A stretch of 64,000 nucleotides of DNA from Chamaecrista fasciculata (GCA_003254925.1 QANZ01002429.1:323884-387883), one strand, 5' to 3'; positions 36,901-49,700 are shown, counted from the first letter of the stretch. Translations and numbers: made by a program. Notes: a model not told the origin generated them from the sequence alone.

Positions 36901-37295
36901 GTTTATTAAATTCCAGATTAAAATAAGTTAGAGGTTGTTTTCGACGGCATTAATGAGGAGGATAAAAATGACACGTCAACTAATTCATTAGTGTTAAGTA
37001 GTTAAAGCGAAGTGACCTAGCTCGCTGTAAATATTAATGATGCAGATACCATGGAAGAGGACAACGATTTGTGCTAGCGAGTGGTCGGGACCCAGCACTG
37101 GTGAACAAGGCATGCGATTTCTTGAAAGATCATTACTTGGTGCCACCGAACTGGAGGCAAGATGAGAACAAGGGCATGATCCGAAGCAGAGACGGACGGT
37201 GGATGCAGCCTGAACGCCCTAAACTTGACGATCACCCTGAGGACATTCATCGTCACCTCTGCCAATTAGGCCTTGCTACTTCCTCTGATCTTTAA
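33920..37295 (+). CDS. Chloroplast phospholipase A1-I gamma (class 3 lipase), 515 aa, 2 exons
   Basis: Exons 33920-35217 and 37046-37295; the 1.8 kb intron is GT-AG and joins HLLDG to YHGRGQRF in frame. The first ~60 residues are rich in Ser and basic residues with few acids, a plastid transit peptide. The lipase domain has the serine elbow GHSLG (Ser 303), DIVPKSPG (Asp 366) and conserved His at 397 (SHVGVEL) and 422 ([14 protein letters not shown]); one of these completes the triad. The C-terminal [17 protein letters not shown] and GRWMQPERP motifs mark the DAD1-like PLA1-I gamma group. Such enzymes release acyl chains from plastid galactolipids and phospholipids, feeding jasmonate or membrane turnover. 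Exon 1 is markedly GC-rich, which creates long antisense open frames that are not genes. The intron contains a Mutator-like insertion. Confidence 0.94.
35461..36585. mobile_element. Pack-MULE in the phospholipase intron, 1125 bp
   Basis: Inverted terminal repeats of 253 bp (35,461-35,713 and 36,333-36,585), starting GGCCAAAGTGCAATATTGG, are essentially identical, so the insertion is recent. A perfect 9-bp duplication ATTAAAATT flanks it (35,452-35,460 and 36,586-36,594), as for Mutator-like elements. The 620-bp centre carries a captured ClpR2-like exon (35,973-36,053) and a GA-rich AAGAAG-repeat stretch (about 36,225-36,305). No transposase. It sits wholly inside the intron of the phospholipase gene. 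Confidence 0.93.
35973..36053 (+). pseudogene. Captured ClpR2-like exon fragment with splice donor
   Basis: 27 codons read [16 protein letters not shown] then [11 protein letters not shown], followed at once by the donor GTAAGT (36,054). This matches the start of the mature part of nuclear ClpR2, a non-catalytic subunit of the chloroplast Clp protease, better than plastid ClpP1, because the TWQWVDxWNAL words are ClpR2-specific as I recall them. The remainder of the gene is missing. The piece lies on the same strand as the host phospholipase gene. Confidence 0.75.
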
Positions 37296-38842
37296 TTACT
37301 TTACTTTACTTTCATTCTTCTCCATCTTGTTTTAATTCTATTTTTCTCTAATCTCCTTGTAAATTTTGTGCATGTCAACTGTAAACTAGATGTATGTTTG
37401 TATCAACCACCTGCCGGTACTAATTAATTAAGGGAAATTAAACCACAATAAGTCTCAGATGATATGATGCTTTTCGCGGCTCCCATAACGATTCCACTTT
37501 TGTCTTATACGTGCCTGCCTCTCTGTCAATTAATGAATAGTATATCAGGTCAATGAATTTATCATATCCTATTTAAAATGGATCATATACATCATGCATC
37601 CATATATTGATCTTCATGCTAGCTGAATAAGACAAGTTCTGCTGTGTCTTTTTTAAAAAAAGATCATGCTAGCTGTAGAAACTGCACTCAATTCGAGAAT
37701 TAGGTCCAGAAAATCTCCCTCATATTAATTAATCTTGTATATATCTCACTATTGATTATTAAATGAGATATTGTGGTGAAGACGTACGACAAAATCCAGG
37801 CAAATCAATCTATTTTCATAAGAAAGTATATCTTATTCAGATTTAAAGAACGTTGGTGACATTCTTGGAAACAACTGAAGTCCTGGTAGTAAAAAGAAGT
37901 TCAAAATTGTAGCCAGAGACTTCTTGGATTCTAAGGACTCGTAGATGAAAATATACACAGGATCCTTCTAGTGCTTCCACAAATTCCATTCAGACCAGGG
38001 GAGTACTCAGCTACTTCTTGCTGCGGGTTTGGGTCGGAGGCTTAGATTTTATTTTATTTTATTTTTTTCCAAATTGATCGATGACCTAACGTAATAGTAA
38101 AATTCAAAGCATCTTCATTGATGATGATGTAGAGGGCTTATTTTATCAACTATAGCTTTGACTAAATCAAGAAAAGCTTTTTTCTTGCTGCCTGATGCAA
38201 GGGTCTTATACTTCCATATTATCAGCTTATTGGATTTAGTGAAGGCTGAGGTTGATAAACCTCTCGTTGGCATGGAGGAAAAGAAGTTCATATATTTCCA
38301 ATATTGATGAATTTTAAAAGGTAAAGAGAAAACTAATTAATATTTCATCTCTAAATTTACAGTGAGTCAACTATATATTCAATGGCTGAATAATTAGAAA
38401 ATATTGATTCAGTCCCTAAATAATTGCAATTGACAATAATTTCAACCCTAGATCAAATTCAGATACTAAGAAATAAAAATTCTATAGAAATTTAGGTATA
38501 AAAAAGTATTAATTAGAAATTTAGGTATAAAAGAAAAATCACACAAGTTCCTCTCGCTGACAAAAGTTAAAAAAAAAAAAAAAAAAAAANAAAAAAAAAA
38601 AAAAAAATCGTTAGCTGCATGTAAGATCCTGTATTAGTGATCATAACTATCTATTTCTTGGATTTATCAGGAATTAAGCACATAGCAACTAAAGAAAAGA
38701 GATTGAAGAAGCATAAGAAAAAGAAGAGACGACGGATTTTGAAGTTGAAAGACGATGATGATGAGATTAATTTGTTGGAAGAGATACAGAAGATTGGTTC
38801 AAATATTTAATACAGAGAAGAAAGGGAGGTGAAAATGGAAGT
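37296..38842. other. Intergenic between the phospholipase gene and psbW
   Basis: Convergent 3' flanks. It contains a poly-A run with an N at 38,590 (about 38,569-38,607), an assembly weak point. At about 38,330-38,520 there are MITE-like words seen elsewhere in the window. No gene is supported. Confidence 0.5.
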
Positions 38843-39321
38843 TTAGAGAGACAAGCCAGACTCTTCATCCTCTTCAAGATCGGCAGTGTAGACAAAGTAG
38901 AGAGCCCAAATAAGAGCAAAGACACCCAGCAAGATCCAACCAAGAAGGTTGTTACTGAGCCCAAAGGGAAGTCCTGTGCCTTCGGTGCTGAGCCTCTCAT
39001 CCACCAAAGCCATGGCTGGGCTCGACCACATGGCTGCAGCCATCAAAGACGCAGAAGCACCCAATTCCATCATCCCCTTCTTCGACTCACTCTGCTTTCC
39101 CTCCATTGAGCATCTCACTCTTCCCACCTTACTAATTGCTGGCAACCCTATTTAAAAATATACATACAAAGGAAGAATTAATTAATTAATATAACTCATA
39201 GTAATCAAAGGAAGAACTTATATTAATTACCAACAACAGCAGGGGAAGAAGAAAGCCCAAGAGATCGCTTTTGCACGCGGCTGATGGATGCGGTAAGGGT
39301 GCTCGCCGAGATGGTTGCCAT
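38843..39321 (-). CDS. PSBW: Photosystem II reaction centre protein W, 131 aa, 2 exons
   Basis: Exons 39231-39321 and 38843-39147 (83-bp intron, phase 1). PsbW is a small thylakoid subunit that stabilises PSII-LHCII supercomplexes. The N-terminus [19 protein letters not shown] is a stromal transit peptide. A second hydrophobic segment ends with Ala-Met-Ala (75-77), the thylakoid processing site, leaving a 54-residue mature protein starting [12 protein letters not shown]. One membrane helix follows (about 95-116, [19 protein letters not shown]), and an acidic tail ends EESGLSL. Length and mature sequence match the family closely. Confidence 0.96.
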
Positions 39322-39544
39322 TATTCTTCACTGAGTTTTTGGATTCCTATTGCAATTGCAAAGCTTGCTTGCTTCTATCTCACACTCACAGACTCAACTC
39401 AGAAGCATTATCAAATGACTTTTCAAAATTCAATATTATTATTATTGTTCTGTCTCAAGTCTCACCACACACAACATCATGGATGGATAGATTGGGAGCC
39501 ACTCGTTCGATAGTGCAATCTGCAGCAATCCAATTGATTTTTAC

Positions 39545-39550
39545 CACGTG
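39545..39550. promoter_or_regulatory. G-box (CACGTG) upstream of psbW
   Basis: ACCACGTGTCA lies about 225 bp upstream of the psbW start codon. A GATAAG I-box core is at about 39,629-39,634. A G-box with an I-box is a common light-responsive pair in photosynthesis gene promoters; function here is inference. Confidence 0.5.
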
Positions 39551-39554
39551 TCAT

Positions 39555-40302
39555 GTAATCCATTTGGTGACCAATATTTTCCTCCAGTGATTATGACTTG
39601 CTAAAATGTCATCGATCGAAGCCTTTTGGATAAGGTCTTGGTGCAGATACTTGTAGGCATTGCAATTTGCGATTCATTCTCTCTTCTACGGTTTTGTTCA
39701 ACCCAACAACGCTTTTGGATTCTTTTTTGGGCTATGGCCCATATGCTACGCGATTCATTTAACGCATGAAACTAAAAGCCCAAGAAGACAAGTCAACATC
39801 CACCCACCCACAAATTCCAAGTTACATACATGTATCCTTCATTGCTTCTAAGAAGTTGGAATCCTGCAAGACAAACACGTTTATTAAAGTTGTGTCAGTG
39901 TATGTACCAAATATCCTAAATCTAGGAAAAAGCAAAGTGGCTGCTTGCCTTTGTTTTGTTTTGGCCATCAAAAGCCAACCTAACGGGGAAATTATGACTC
40001 GGTTGAGTGTATTTCAAGATCCCCATTTCTCAAACCACTACATTTTAATACACTGAATTCTATCATGGATCGAACTGATATTATTATTAGGGGTGTTGCC
40101 TGTTCCCGCTTATTAATTGAAAACTTAACTCAGATATCTTTTATATATTTATTTTTCGGCTGTAATTTTCTTTAACCTTTTAAGTGCACTGGAAATTTTG
40201 TTGGTTTTTTGTTTTGGAATTTTTTAGATAAGTATTGGTAAACCACAGCTGACTATAATCTTACTTAGATTAGTATAGTTGGTTCACTTATTACATAAAT
40301 TA
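39555..40302. other. Distal upstream region of psbW
   Basis: Mixed sequence with an I-box-like motif and no supported gene; the open frames here show no domain. Confidence 0.45.
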
Positions 40303-40311
40303 TAAAATATT

Positions 40312-42545
40312 GGGTAAAATACACAAAAGGGCCCTGTGGTTTGACCCTATTTCAGTTTGGGTCCCTGTGGTTTAAAACGTTACAATCAGGGTCCCTGTGG
40401 TTTGCTCCGTTTGCAAACAGGGTCCTAGGAGCTTTTCTCCATCCAACTTAACGGTGCACATGTTTTGCACATGACCACTAACCTGCATCCCTAATTTTTT
40501 CGAACATTCTCAGCCTCGCCATTTTTCTCAGCCTAGCTTCTCCTTCGCGATTCCTTCCTCCTCCACACCCAGGTCGCAATTTCTTCCTCCTTCACTCTCT
40601 TCATCTCGCGATTTCTCCAGAAGAAGACGCAAATACGGATCATGGGTGAGCTGGAATGATTATAAAAGTGTAAAATCACGTTTTGGGATCAATTTGTAAA
40701 ATCCTGCGCGAGTTCGCCAGTTTCTCGCCAGTTTGAGTGCAACTGGCGAGATTCTGGCGAAGTAATTCCAGTGAGCAGCAGTCATCTCGCCAGAATCTCG
40801 CCACTTTGGGGCAAACCAGCGAGATTCTGGCGAAGTGCTCAGCACAGCGTTATAAAATTCTGTTTTGGTCACTGGCTTTCATTTCTTTTACTCCTTTGGT
40901 CCTTTCCTTGTGACATAAGCTCAAAACCTATCATGAAAACACTTCACAAGGTTGCATACTTTCTCAAATACAAAAGATAAAAGTTATATAAATATAAAAC
41001 ACGAGAAAATACACAATTTAGCCCAAATTATATAACTTTACACACATAACCAATTTACTACATTCTAAGGCAAATTCATGCAATTAGGTCCAATAAACAT
41101 ATTAAAATACCACGAAATGCCTTAAGAAAATATAGTAAAATATGGCTCGATCAGAAGTCATGCAAATTAATCCCTTATTGTGGTTCTACTTTATCATAAT
41201 ACATAACCATCTTATCACAGAAGTCATGCAAATTAAAACTTACATAACCATCTTTTAACTGTGAAGACTCTGAAATTCTTTAGAAAAAAAGAGTAGTACA
41301 GCAGATATCAAATACCATTAACAGTTTGACAATGATGGAAATATATACCTGAATTATTGGATCTAGTACAGCAGATATTAGAAATGGAAAAATTACTTGG
41401 AAGGTAGATATTATTCCAGGTAAAATCGAAGAGCTGGAATAATATCTGCTGTACTAGATCCAATATCTAATATCTGCTGTACTAGATCCAATAATTCAGG
41501 TATATATTTCCATCATTGTCAAACTGTTAATGGTATTTGATATCTGCTGTACTACTCTTTTTTTCTAAAGAATTTCAGAGTCTTCACAGTTAAAAGATGG
41601 TTATGTAAGTTTTAATTTGCATGACTTCTGTGATAAGATGGTTATGTATTATGATAAAGTAGAACCACAATAAGGGATTAATTTGCATGACTTCTGATCG
41701 AGCCATATTTTACTATATTTTCTTAAGGCATTTCGTGGTATTTTAATATGTTTATTGGACCTAATTGCATGAATTTGCCTTAGAATGTAGTAAATTGGTT
41801 ATGTGTGTAAAGTTATATAATTTGGGCTAAATTGTGTATTTTCTCGTGTTTTATATTTATATAACTTTTATCTTTTGTATTTGAGAAAGTATGCAACCTT
41901 GTGAAGTGTTTTCATGATAGGTTTTGAGCTTATGTCACAAGGAAAGGACCAAAGGAGTAAAAGAAATGAAAGCCAGGGACCAAAACAGAATTTTATAACG
42001 CTGTGCTGAGCACTTCGCCAGAATCTCGCTGGTTTGCCCCAAAGTGGCGAGATTCTGGCGAGATGACTGCTGCTCACTGGAATTACTTCGCCAGAATCTC
42101 GCCAGTTGCACTCAAACTGGCGAGAAACTGGCGAACTCGCGCAGGATTTTACAAATTGATCCCAAAACGTGATTTTACACTTTTATAATCATTCCAGCTC
42201 ACCCATGATCCGTATTTGCGTCTTCTTCTGGAGAAATCGCGAGATGAAGAGAGTGAAGGAGGAAGAAATCGCGACCTTGGTGTGGAGGAGGAAGGAATCG
42301 CGAAGGAGAAGCTAGGAAGAAATCGCTCTGAGAAAAATGGCGTGTGATGAATGTTCGAAAAAATTAGGGGTTGGGGTAGAGGTCATGTGCAAAACATGTG
42401 CACCGTTAAGTTGGATGGAGAAAAGCTCCTAGGACCCTGTTTGAAAACGTAGCAAACCACAGGGACCCTGATTGTAAGGTTTTAAACCACAGGGACCCAA
42501 ACTGAAATAGGGCCAAACCACAGGGCCCTTTTGTGTATTTTGCCC
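40312..42545. mobile_element. Foldback Mutator-like element: 2.2 kb near-perfect palindrome
   Basis: The left arm 40,312-41,380 and right arm 41,468-42,545 are inverted copies over nearly their whole length, differing by scattered substitutions and small indels. A spacer of about 87 bp separates them. The ends are GGGTAAAATACACAAAAGGG and its near complement. A perfect 9-bp duplication TAAAATATT flanks the element (40,303-40,311 and 42,546-42,554). Inside each arm, imperfect copies of CTGGCGAGATTCTGGCGA form smaller nested inverted repeats, and the outer 100 bp holds tandem GGGTCCCTGTGGTTT units. Paired open frames in the two arms are mirror copies, not genes. No transposase is encoded. Confidence 0.93.
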
Positions 42546-42894
42546 TAAAATATTTTTATTAAATAAATGTATTTTTAATAAGTTAAGAATGATTAACTTT
42601 TTAAGCGTATTGTTAGGTTTTAAAAAAATGATTGCTAAATCACAGTTGAATATCATCTTAAATAATATAATTGTTTCGTATCATAAATAAATAGTCAATT
42701 ATTTTTGTTTAATAAATCTCTATCCAATCAAATATCCATATCTTCCTACATAACTCTTATTTTTATAATTAATTAATTATTAAGGTAACTAATTAACTGA
42801 GTACCTTCATAGCAAGAGTTTGATGCTTCTTAGGCATAGCCTCCAAGGCTCCGTCTCCAAGACTCCGCCTCCAAGGTGTTTAAGAGATGTCTAA

Positions 42895-43715
42895 GTGTAA
42901 AAGAGCAAGACACCTTATGTAAGCTTGACATAGGCTACGTGCCACCGGCAACCTCCTTACTTAGATAAGGTAGGGAATGTTGTGAAGATAGGGAGACCTC
43001 TCCTCCCTCCTTCTCCGGGAACAATCCTAGGATGTGGCTTGGTATGATTGAAGTAAAGGCTTCTTCGTGCTTGGCCACGATCGCTTTGAGTAGGCAAGGT
43101 AAGAACTTAGTCTTTAGTAAATGAAGTGATGTTTTTTTGAGCTCAGACCTTCTCGCCTTGCCTGCCAGGATGCCCACATCATCTTCCCGCATCAACTCCT
43201 TTGAGTTGACGGTTACCTTGATGTCCATGTCACCTTCTCCCATCAGACCCATGAGCTGACAGTTACCTCACCTCCATTGTCCCACTTTCCCGCATTTTAA
43301 GCCCCATCTTCTCCATTTGCCCACTTTCCGTATTTTATGAAACCATGTTCCCCACGTTCTCCATGTTGCTTCACGTTCAGCATCATCCTTCAACATAACC
43401 GTCACCGTCAGCCACCACTATAAATAGCCCCCTCACCGCGGCCTCAGAGAAGGGGTTGAACATTTCTGAGTTTGAAACAAAGAGAGATTTCTCATGTGAG
43501 CTCTTACGAACATACTTTCATTTACCTTTGCACTAAGTTCTCTTGTCTTACCAGTGCTTATTCTTAGCGCTTTACTTATTCCCTTCCGAGAACTTCCCAA
43601 AGTTATTCTTTCATCTTGTTTAATTGTTGTTATTTACTTTGATAATACTTTATTGTTGTTATCTGTTGTTTTTCTGTAATTTAACTGTTGTTGCTCTGGA
43701 CCTCCAAGTACGAAC
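42895..43715 (+). mobile_element. Possible LTR-retrotransposon LTR or remnant
   Basis: A less AT-rich block with a clear TATAAATA (43,419-43,426) about 290 bp before a T-rich, TTGTTGTT-containing stretch, with the layout of a plant LTR (U3, TATA, R, U5). Near its left end, similar words CTCCAAGGCTCCG and CTCCAAGACTCCG repeat in tandem (about 42,840-42,870). I could not define ends, target duplication or internal coding sequence. A promoter of an unrecognised transcript is the alternative. Confidence 0.35.
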
Positions 43716-46290
43716 CCCTATTCCTAGAACACCATCTAACATGTCATTGTCAAAATCAAGTGCGAAACCATTCTCAAAATCCAACCAACACTTTGCTATA
43801 TGTTTACGAAGTACATATATACGATCATCATTCTCACGTTCTCTTTTCTTATGTATTTATAAAAATTATTATTACTTTGTCCACCCTTTTGTTGACTTAA
43901 GTGTAAACCTTATGACATAATATTTTTTTTCTCTTTTATAATTTTGATAGTGGTATTTTATAATGTTTACAAAAATCTCATAAGTTAACTCTTATCTCTG
44001 CCCAAAAAGAAACGGAGTTAACTCCCATCAACTACTACGAATATAATTCATTGTAAAAAATTTAGAAAGGCATAGGACTATAGGAGTATATGAGAAAAGA
44101 TATCATTCTAGAACATACCAGATTTTCCTTGCAATAGAAAACCTGAATTCAGTTTGAAAGGAATATCTTTTAAAAAAGAAATTTAGATTGTTGATTTGAT
44201 AATCAACGGAAAATACATATGTAAAAAATATTTTTTTTAATATATATATATATATATATACCATACACGTGACTGTTTATTCATTATTTTAATCAATCAA
44301 ATATTCAAATTTGTTAATTGAACATAAATATTCTACCCATAAAAATAGTAGTAACTTATAGTACTAGTGCAAAGCACATTAAACTCGTTGACTTTTGTAC
44401 AGTCACGGATCACCTGAACTAATCAACAACTATCGTCATCGAATTGGATTAAGTTTAAATAAATCTGACATAAAATACTTGAACAAAAATATTTTGGATA
44501 ATTAATTATATACACAATTAATCATAAAAATATAACTAAAAATCACAAATAAAAAAAATCTGGTATCAAACATAATATATATATATATATACATGCAAAA
44601 ATCTTGTTCCTATTTAAATGTTCCTTTTTGCATCTGGCATATATTTCATCTCAGAATTACATCGCATAACCCCTATGCGGCCAACACACGTATTTGTAAG
44701 AATGAGCAATTACGTATATGGAACAATATTAATTTCATATTAAAGAGTGTACAAATTAAATATTGGCAAACTAAAACACCAAAAAAGAAATGGTCGTCCT
44801 CTGAATAAAAAATGCATGTCTCCAAATGGTTGGAATTGTTCGTGGTTTTTCAAGTGTATATTTTTTAACGATTAAGATTAGAGTCATAAAAATGAGTTAA
44901 ATTCAGTGAGTTGATTCAGCAACTCGTTAAATTGACAAAAACACGACTTGTTAAAATTTATAATTCGAGTGGGTTGGCTCACTTAACTCACAGCTTGTGA
45001 TGAGCTCATTCGAATGAATTGACGAGTTTGTGACCCATCTTATTTAAAAAATATATAAATATATATAATTTTATATGTAGTGACTAATGATTAGTATTAA
45101 ATGGTTATGGTATTGGTATAATTTGTCTTAATTTTTATGAATTTTATTAAGAAAGTTAATAAAAAAATTTTTATTTAAAAAAATGTGAAAAAATGAAAAA
45201 GAAAAATAACGACTGGTGGGGTCAAGTGGGTTAACCTGACTCTCCAAGTTGGTGAGCTGAGTTGGCTGTTGGCTCGCTTGGAATTTTTGGCTCACGTGAG
45301 CCGTAGCTCGTGACAAGCCAACTCGAGTGAAGCAAGCTGACTCGCTTTGACAATTCTAATTAAGACTCTGTCAGGTCACCTCTATGCAGCTCCATCAAAC
45401 TTTTTGGATTTTTGTTTTACAATTAAAATCATCTTATGAATCTTCACTTTGGAGGAGACAATATTATTAAAGCTTAACAAATTGCAACATAGAAAATAAT
45501 TTCTCAAAGAACTTAAAATCAGTATATATAAAACGATGAATAATTAATAGTGTCAATTATGCTCATAATTACAAGATTATGAAGATAATGCCTTGAATGT
45601 AATATCCAGAATGGAAGAACCAAAATATCAACAAAAGAGAAAATTATTTTCATTTTGGCATTGAAGTTGATAATTGTTTTGACTAAAAAAAACAAGAAAA
45701 CACACAAAGAGCTAGATTGGTGGCTGGGAAGAGATATATTTTAATTATTCCACGAACAGTTATTGGACGACTGCATGTTGATTTGTAGATGCAACTCAGG
45801 AGTCAGGTCAGTTAATTAAAATTAGTCTGAGATTTACAGTTAATTCATTGTCAATCCTAATTGAACTTTTTGTTGAATATGACTCAACGAACATTCTATT
45901 GTCAATGCAAAAGCACAATTTTCTCCATAAAAAAAAGATTCATAACTTCAGTATTTCTTACAATAAAACATAAATTTAAAGATCCATAAAATATATAATT
46001 TTTTTTGTAAACTTGTTATAGAATTAATAAAAAAATTTAAAATTTAAAATATATAGTTTTCATATTTGATCACATGACCGACGAAATAAATAGGCTGTCC
46101 GGATTGAACACTAATAAATACATCATATACACGTGAACGCAAGTTAAAAACGCACCGTCGTGTGATGTACACGAAAGCCAGTGTGCATCTTTACACCCAA
46201 AGGCACCATCGGCGCATGTTATCACAGCCCCCAACTTTTGTTGAAGTGTGGAACCCGTCTTTAAATATTTTGTTTGAAATTTTCATAAAA
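43716..46290. other. AT-rich intergenic region upstream of the DRIP gene
   Basis: TA repeats (about 44,240-44,260 and 44,574-44,592) and one probable transposon remnant (44,870-45,362). No gene is supported. Confidence 0.5.
44870..45362. mobile_element. Probable MITE/hAT-like remnant
   Basis: The left part (TTAGAGTCATAAAAATGAG) and the right part (GCTTTGACAATTCTAATTAA) are loosely inverted. Both flanks are filled with GAGTTGGCTCACTT / ACTCGAGTGA-type words in opposite orientations around an AT-rich centre. Ends and duplication are not clear. Confidence 0.4.
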
Positions 46291-46299
46291 GAAATAAAA

Positions 46300-46732
46300 G
46301 AAAGTAAGAAGAAACACACACTCACAGAGAGAACTTCTGCCTCATGCTCTTTTCGACGAAGACGCCCTCGTCGATTCAGATCATCCCCAACTCTTATTCA
46401 AATCCACCTGAAACCCACGTCAAATCTTCACAAATCACACCCACCCATCTCATAAAACTCCCCCAAAAATCCTCAAGCCTATGCCTTTAGCCATCTTTAC
46501 CGATCGAAAGGTTCGTTTCTTCATCCTACGCAACTCTCTTATGAGACCTATGCAATCTATTCAATGTTTTCTTGTTTCTTTTCCTGTCTTATCTTTCTGG
46601 GTTTCTCTGTTTTTTCAGGCTAATGCAGGTGATTATAACGATATGGACGTAAATTCTGGTTGTGTATATATGGCATGCACTGGGTGGATGATACGTGGAT
46701 GAGAGAGAAGGGATTGGTCTGATAGCGAAACT
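46300..46732 (+). other. Probable 5' leader of the DRIP gene, with a leader intron
   Basis: CT- and CA-rich sequence typical of a plant 5' untranslated region begins near 46,310. GAAAG/GTTCG at about 46,509 and TTTTTTCAG at about 46,611-46,619 could be the splice sites of a leader intron of about 110 bp. This is inference from splice-like motifs only. Confidence 0.4.
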
Positions 46733-49700
46733 ATGGCGAATCAGGTAGTGAAAGTGAAGAGAGAGGCGATTGTAGCATGCATGACTTGCCCACTCTGCAA
46801 TAACTTGTTCAGGGAAGCCACCACCATATCTGAATGTCTTCATACGTGTGAGTCCTTCAATTTTCGTTTCTATCCTTTCGAATCTCGTTGCCTTTTACCT
46901 CAATCCCAGGTTAATTTCTCAAATTTTGAATCTTTTCGGCTTCTTGCTATCCTCGTGAGCTTGGCTGTCCTTGTTTTTATTGCTTTCTCGATATGGGTGG
47001 TGTTTGAATAATCAGATGTGGGTATTTGGTAATTTAATGCTTCTGAACGTCTTTTTCTCTTTCTTTACATTACTTATGTCTCTCTTGTTGTAACGTGAAT
47101 GCTTGAGGGAAGCCTGATGGTTTAAATTAATTAACTGTTCATTTACGCTGTTCCATTATTGGCATTCGTTCGTGTATTGTTGACTTGATGTACATATGTT
47201 CATATGTTATAAATGCTTCCACTCATATGTACTCGAAAGCTTGGATTTCGGCTCGCGTATATTGTGGTGGCTGCGTGCACGGTGTACAATTTATACGTCT
47301 TGGTTGTTGGAGAATGGATCTCGAGGTGTCTATTATTTGTCACTTGTAATTGCCTAATTAACTTTGCGTGCACTTTTTCGAGAAGCCTCTTCACTGACAA
47401 ACTTCTAAGATGTAAGCAAAGGCAAGGTCATATTTTGAGTACAGTGTGACACTAATCTTCCTGTGTCTGGAATTTTCTTGCTTTTATTTTTATGAGGAGT
47501 TTGCAGTAACTATGCCTTATGGGTTTGCTCATGGACATAGTAAACATCTTTATTTGGAGTCTGATAATGTCAAAGTTATGTTTCTTGTGATGTTTCATAA
47601 TGGATTAGACAACTGAGCATCAATTTTCTGCTAGATTAATTGTCTGCATTTCATTCAGTTTGCAGGAAGTGCATATATGATAAAATTACAGATGAGGAAT
47701 TAGAATGCTGTCCAGTATGCGATATTGATCTGGGTTGTGTTCCACATGAGAAATTGAGGTCAGCCAGCTGCCCTTGACATATTCCACAGCTACTCGTCTC
47801 CTCTTTCGAATAACAAATATATATAGCACACATCTTTTACTTTACGTGGTCATAACTTGTTGAATATGTAGAGGGAGTTGCTCAAAAACCAGGTGCCATT
47901 ATGATAATTATTGATGTTATGATGGTGCCATCGAGATAAGGTTACATAAATGACGTTAAGTTTATTAAACTTAAAACTCACTGCACTAGAAGTCACTTTC
48001 TGCATGTGAGCAACTTGCCATAATAGCATACATGTAAACTAAAGCATGCAAAGAAAAAATGTTTGTCGTTCTGTTTGATTTTCTAAGTTATGTTAAGATT
48101 TCTTGCGAGATTCAGACATGTCATGTTTCTCACATCTGGTATAGAAAACTTACGAATGTGCAAGATGTATTTGTAGTTGCCAACTGATTGCAATCATTTG
48201 AATTATTAGTTGCAAGATTGAATATGGAGGAATAGCATTCAAAAATTGAAAATCTTCTCTAAATTAATTGAACTGCCATTCCATATTGGCTAGTTAAGTT
48301 ATATGAATGAATCATTGATGAAGCTGGATTCTTTGGTGTTCATCTGTTAATGCGTAAATATTCATAAATGTGATAAGATATTTTTGAAATCTCTTTTCTA
48401 AATTGATCCTGCTGTGATTATGTATATGCACAAATTGTTTGTCAGTATATACGTATAAGCCTTTTGTAATAATCTCCCAGCTAAACCAAAATGAAGAACA
48501 GATCGAGGAAGTTTTCAATTGATGAAACAGGTGTCCTTTGAATTGTTGCACACTTAAATGTAGTCCTTATTTGTTGATTGCCAGGCCAGACCATATTTTG
48601 CAAGATGTAAGGGCAAAAGTTTTCCCTTCAAAAAGGAGAAAGGCAAAAACCCCTGAGATTGTTCCCCCACTAACATTACCTGCTAGAAGGAAGGAAAGAT
48701 CACTTTCATCTTTGGTTGTTAGCACTCCCAGAGTATCAACACAGGCAACCATGACAGGGAGAAGAACAAAGCCTACAAGAAAGGCCAGTGGTCTGAAAGC
48801 CTCTAGCTTTTCAATTGAAAAGCCTATTAAAAAGGAAAATTTAGTGGAAGATCACCCAGAGAGTCTGAGCTTACCTGACACATCAAACAATTTTACTCAG
48901 AATACTGAACAGGTAGAAGAGATGATAAGGATTTCTTGTTAGTTTCACAACATAAGTTTGTTCCCTTGTTTTATAATTATTATTTTGGTCCATATGTTTT
49001 CCCTAATGGTCTTTGCATAAGTTTAATAACCCTATAATTATTCTCATGTTCTTTGGTGCAGAGTTTGTCCCTTCTTGAGGCTAGCCAATCCTTACGCAAT
49101 AAAGAAAAAAATAATGGGGCTGAACCATGGGAAGCAAAACTGGATCTTTGGAAACCTTTAAATTGTTTAGTAGAAGTTGCAAGTAGGAGTAAATCTTTCA
49201 AGTCTAGTGTGCAAGGATCTGATGCAAAACCAGAATCCAAGCAAATAAATGAGAGTGACAATCAAGTGCAAAAATCCAAACATAAAGAAAATAAACGCAA
49301 GGCAAAAGTTGACAATGAAAATACTGTCACTGATCCTGTCTCTCTGGATACAGCAAAACCCAATAAATTGCGCAAAGTCCGACGGAAAAAGGATCCTCTT
49401 TTTGGAGAATCAGGCATATCACCCCAAGCTTTGCTGGACGCCACCGACGTTAAATTCAGAAAGAGAACTGGTCCAATTTGGTTCTCCTTAATGGCTTCTG
49501 AAGACCAGTGAGAAAACATAGCTTTACAACTTTACCCCGATATCTTATATACTGAATTTTGATGAATATCATACGTTTTTGCATATGTTTTTCATAAACT
49601 AATTTCTGATTAATGTTCAGGGAAGGAGATGAACCATTAACACAAATTCCTACAAGTTATGTTAGAATAAAGTGAGTTTCTCCAGACTCAATGCTCCTGT

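Noticed and set aside
40660..42188. Mirror-image open frames in the two arms of the 2.2 kb palindrome
   Set aside because: They are the same sequence in inverted copies and show no known domain; explained by the transposon arms.
46589..46843. Minus-strand open frame over the DRIP start
   Set aside because: It overlaps the DRIP leader and first exon in antisense and has no recognisable domain.
47654..47672. Alternative acceptor TTTGCAG/GAAG for DRIP exon 2
   Set aside because: It creates an immediate stop; the acceptor at 47,658 restores the RING motif HTFCRKC.
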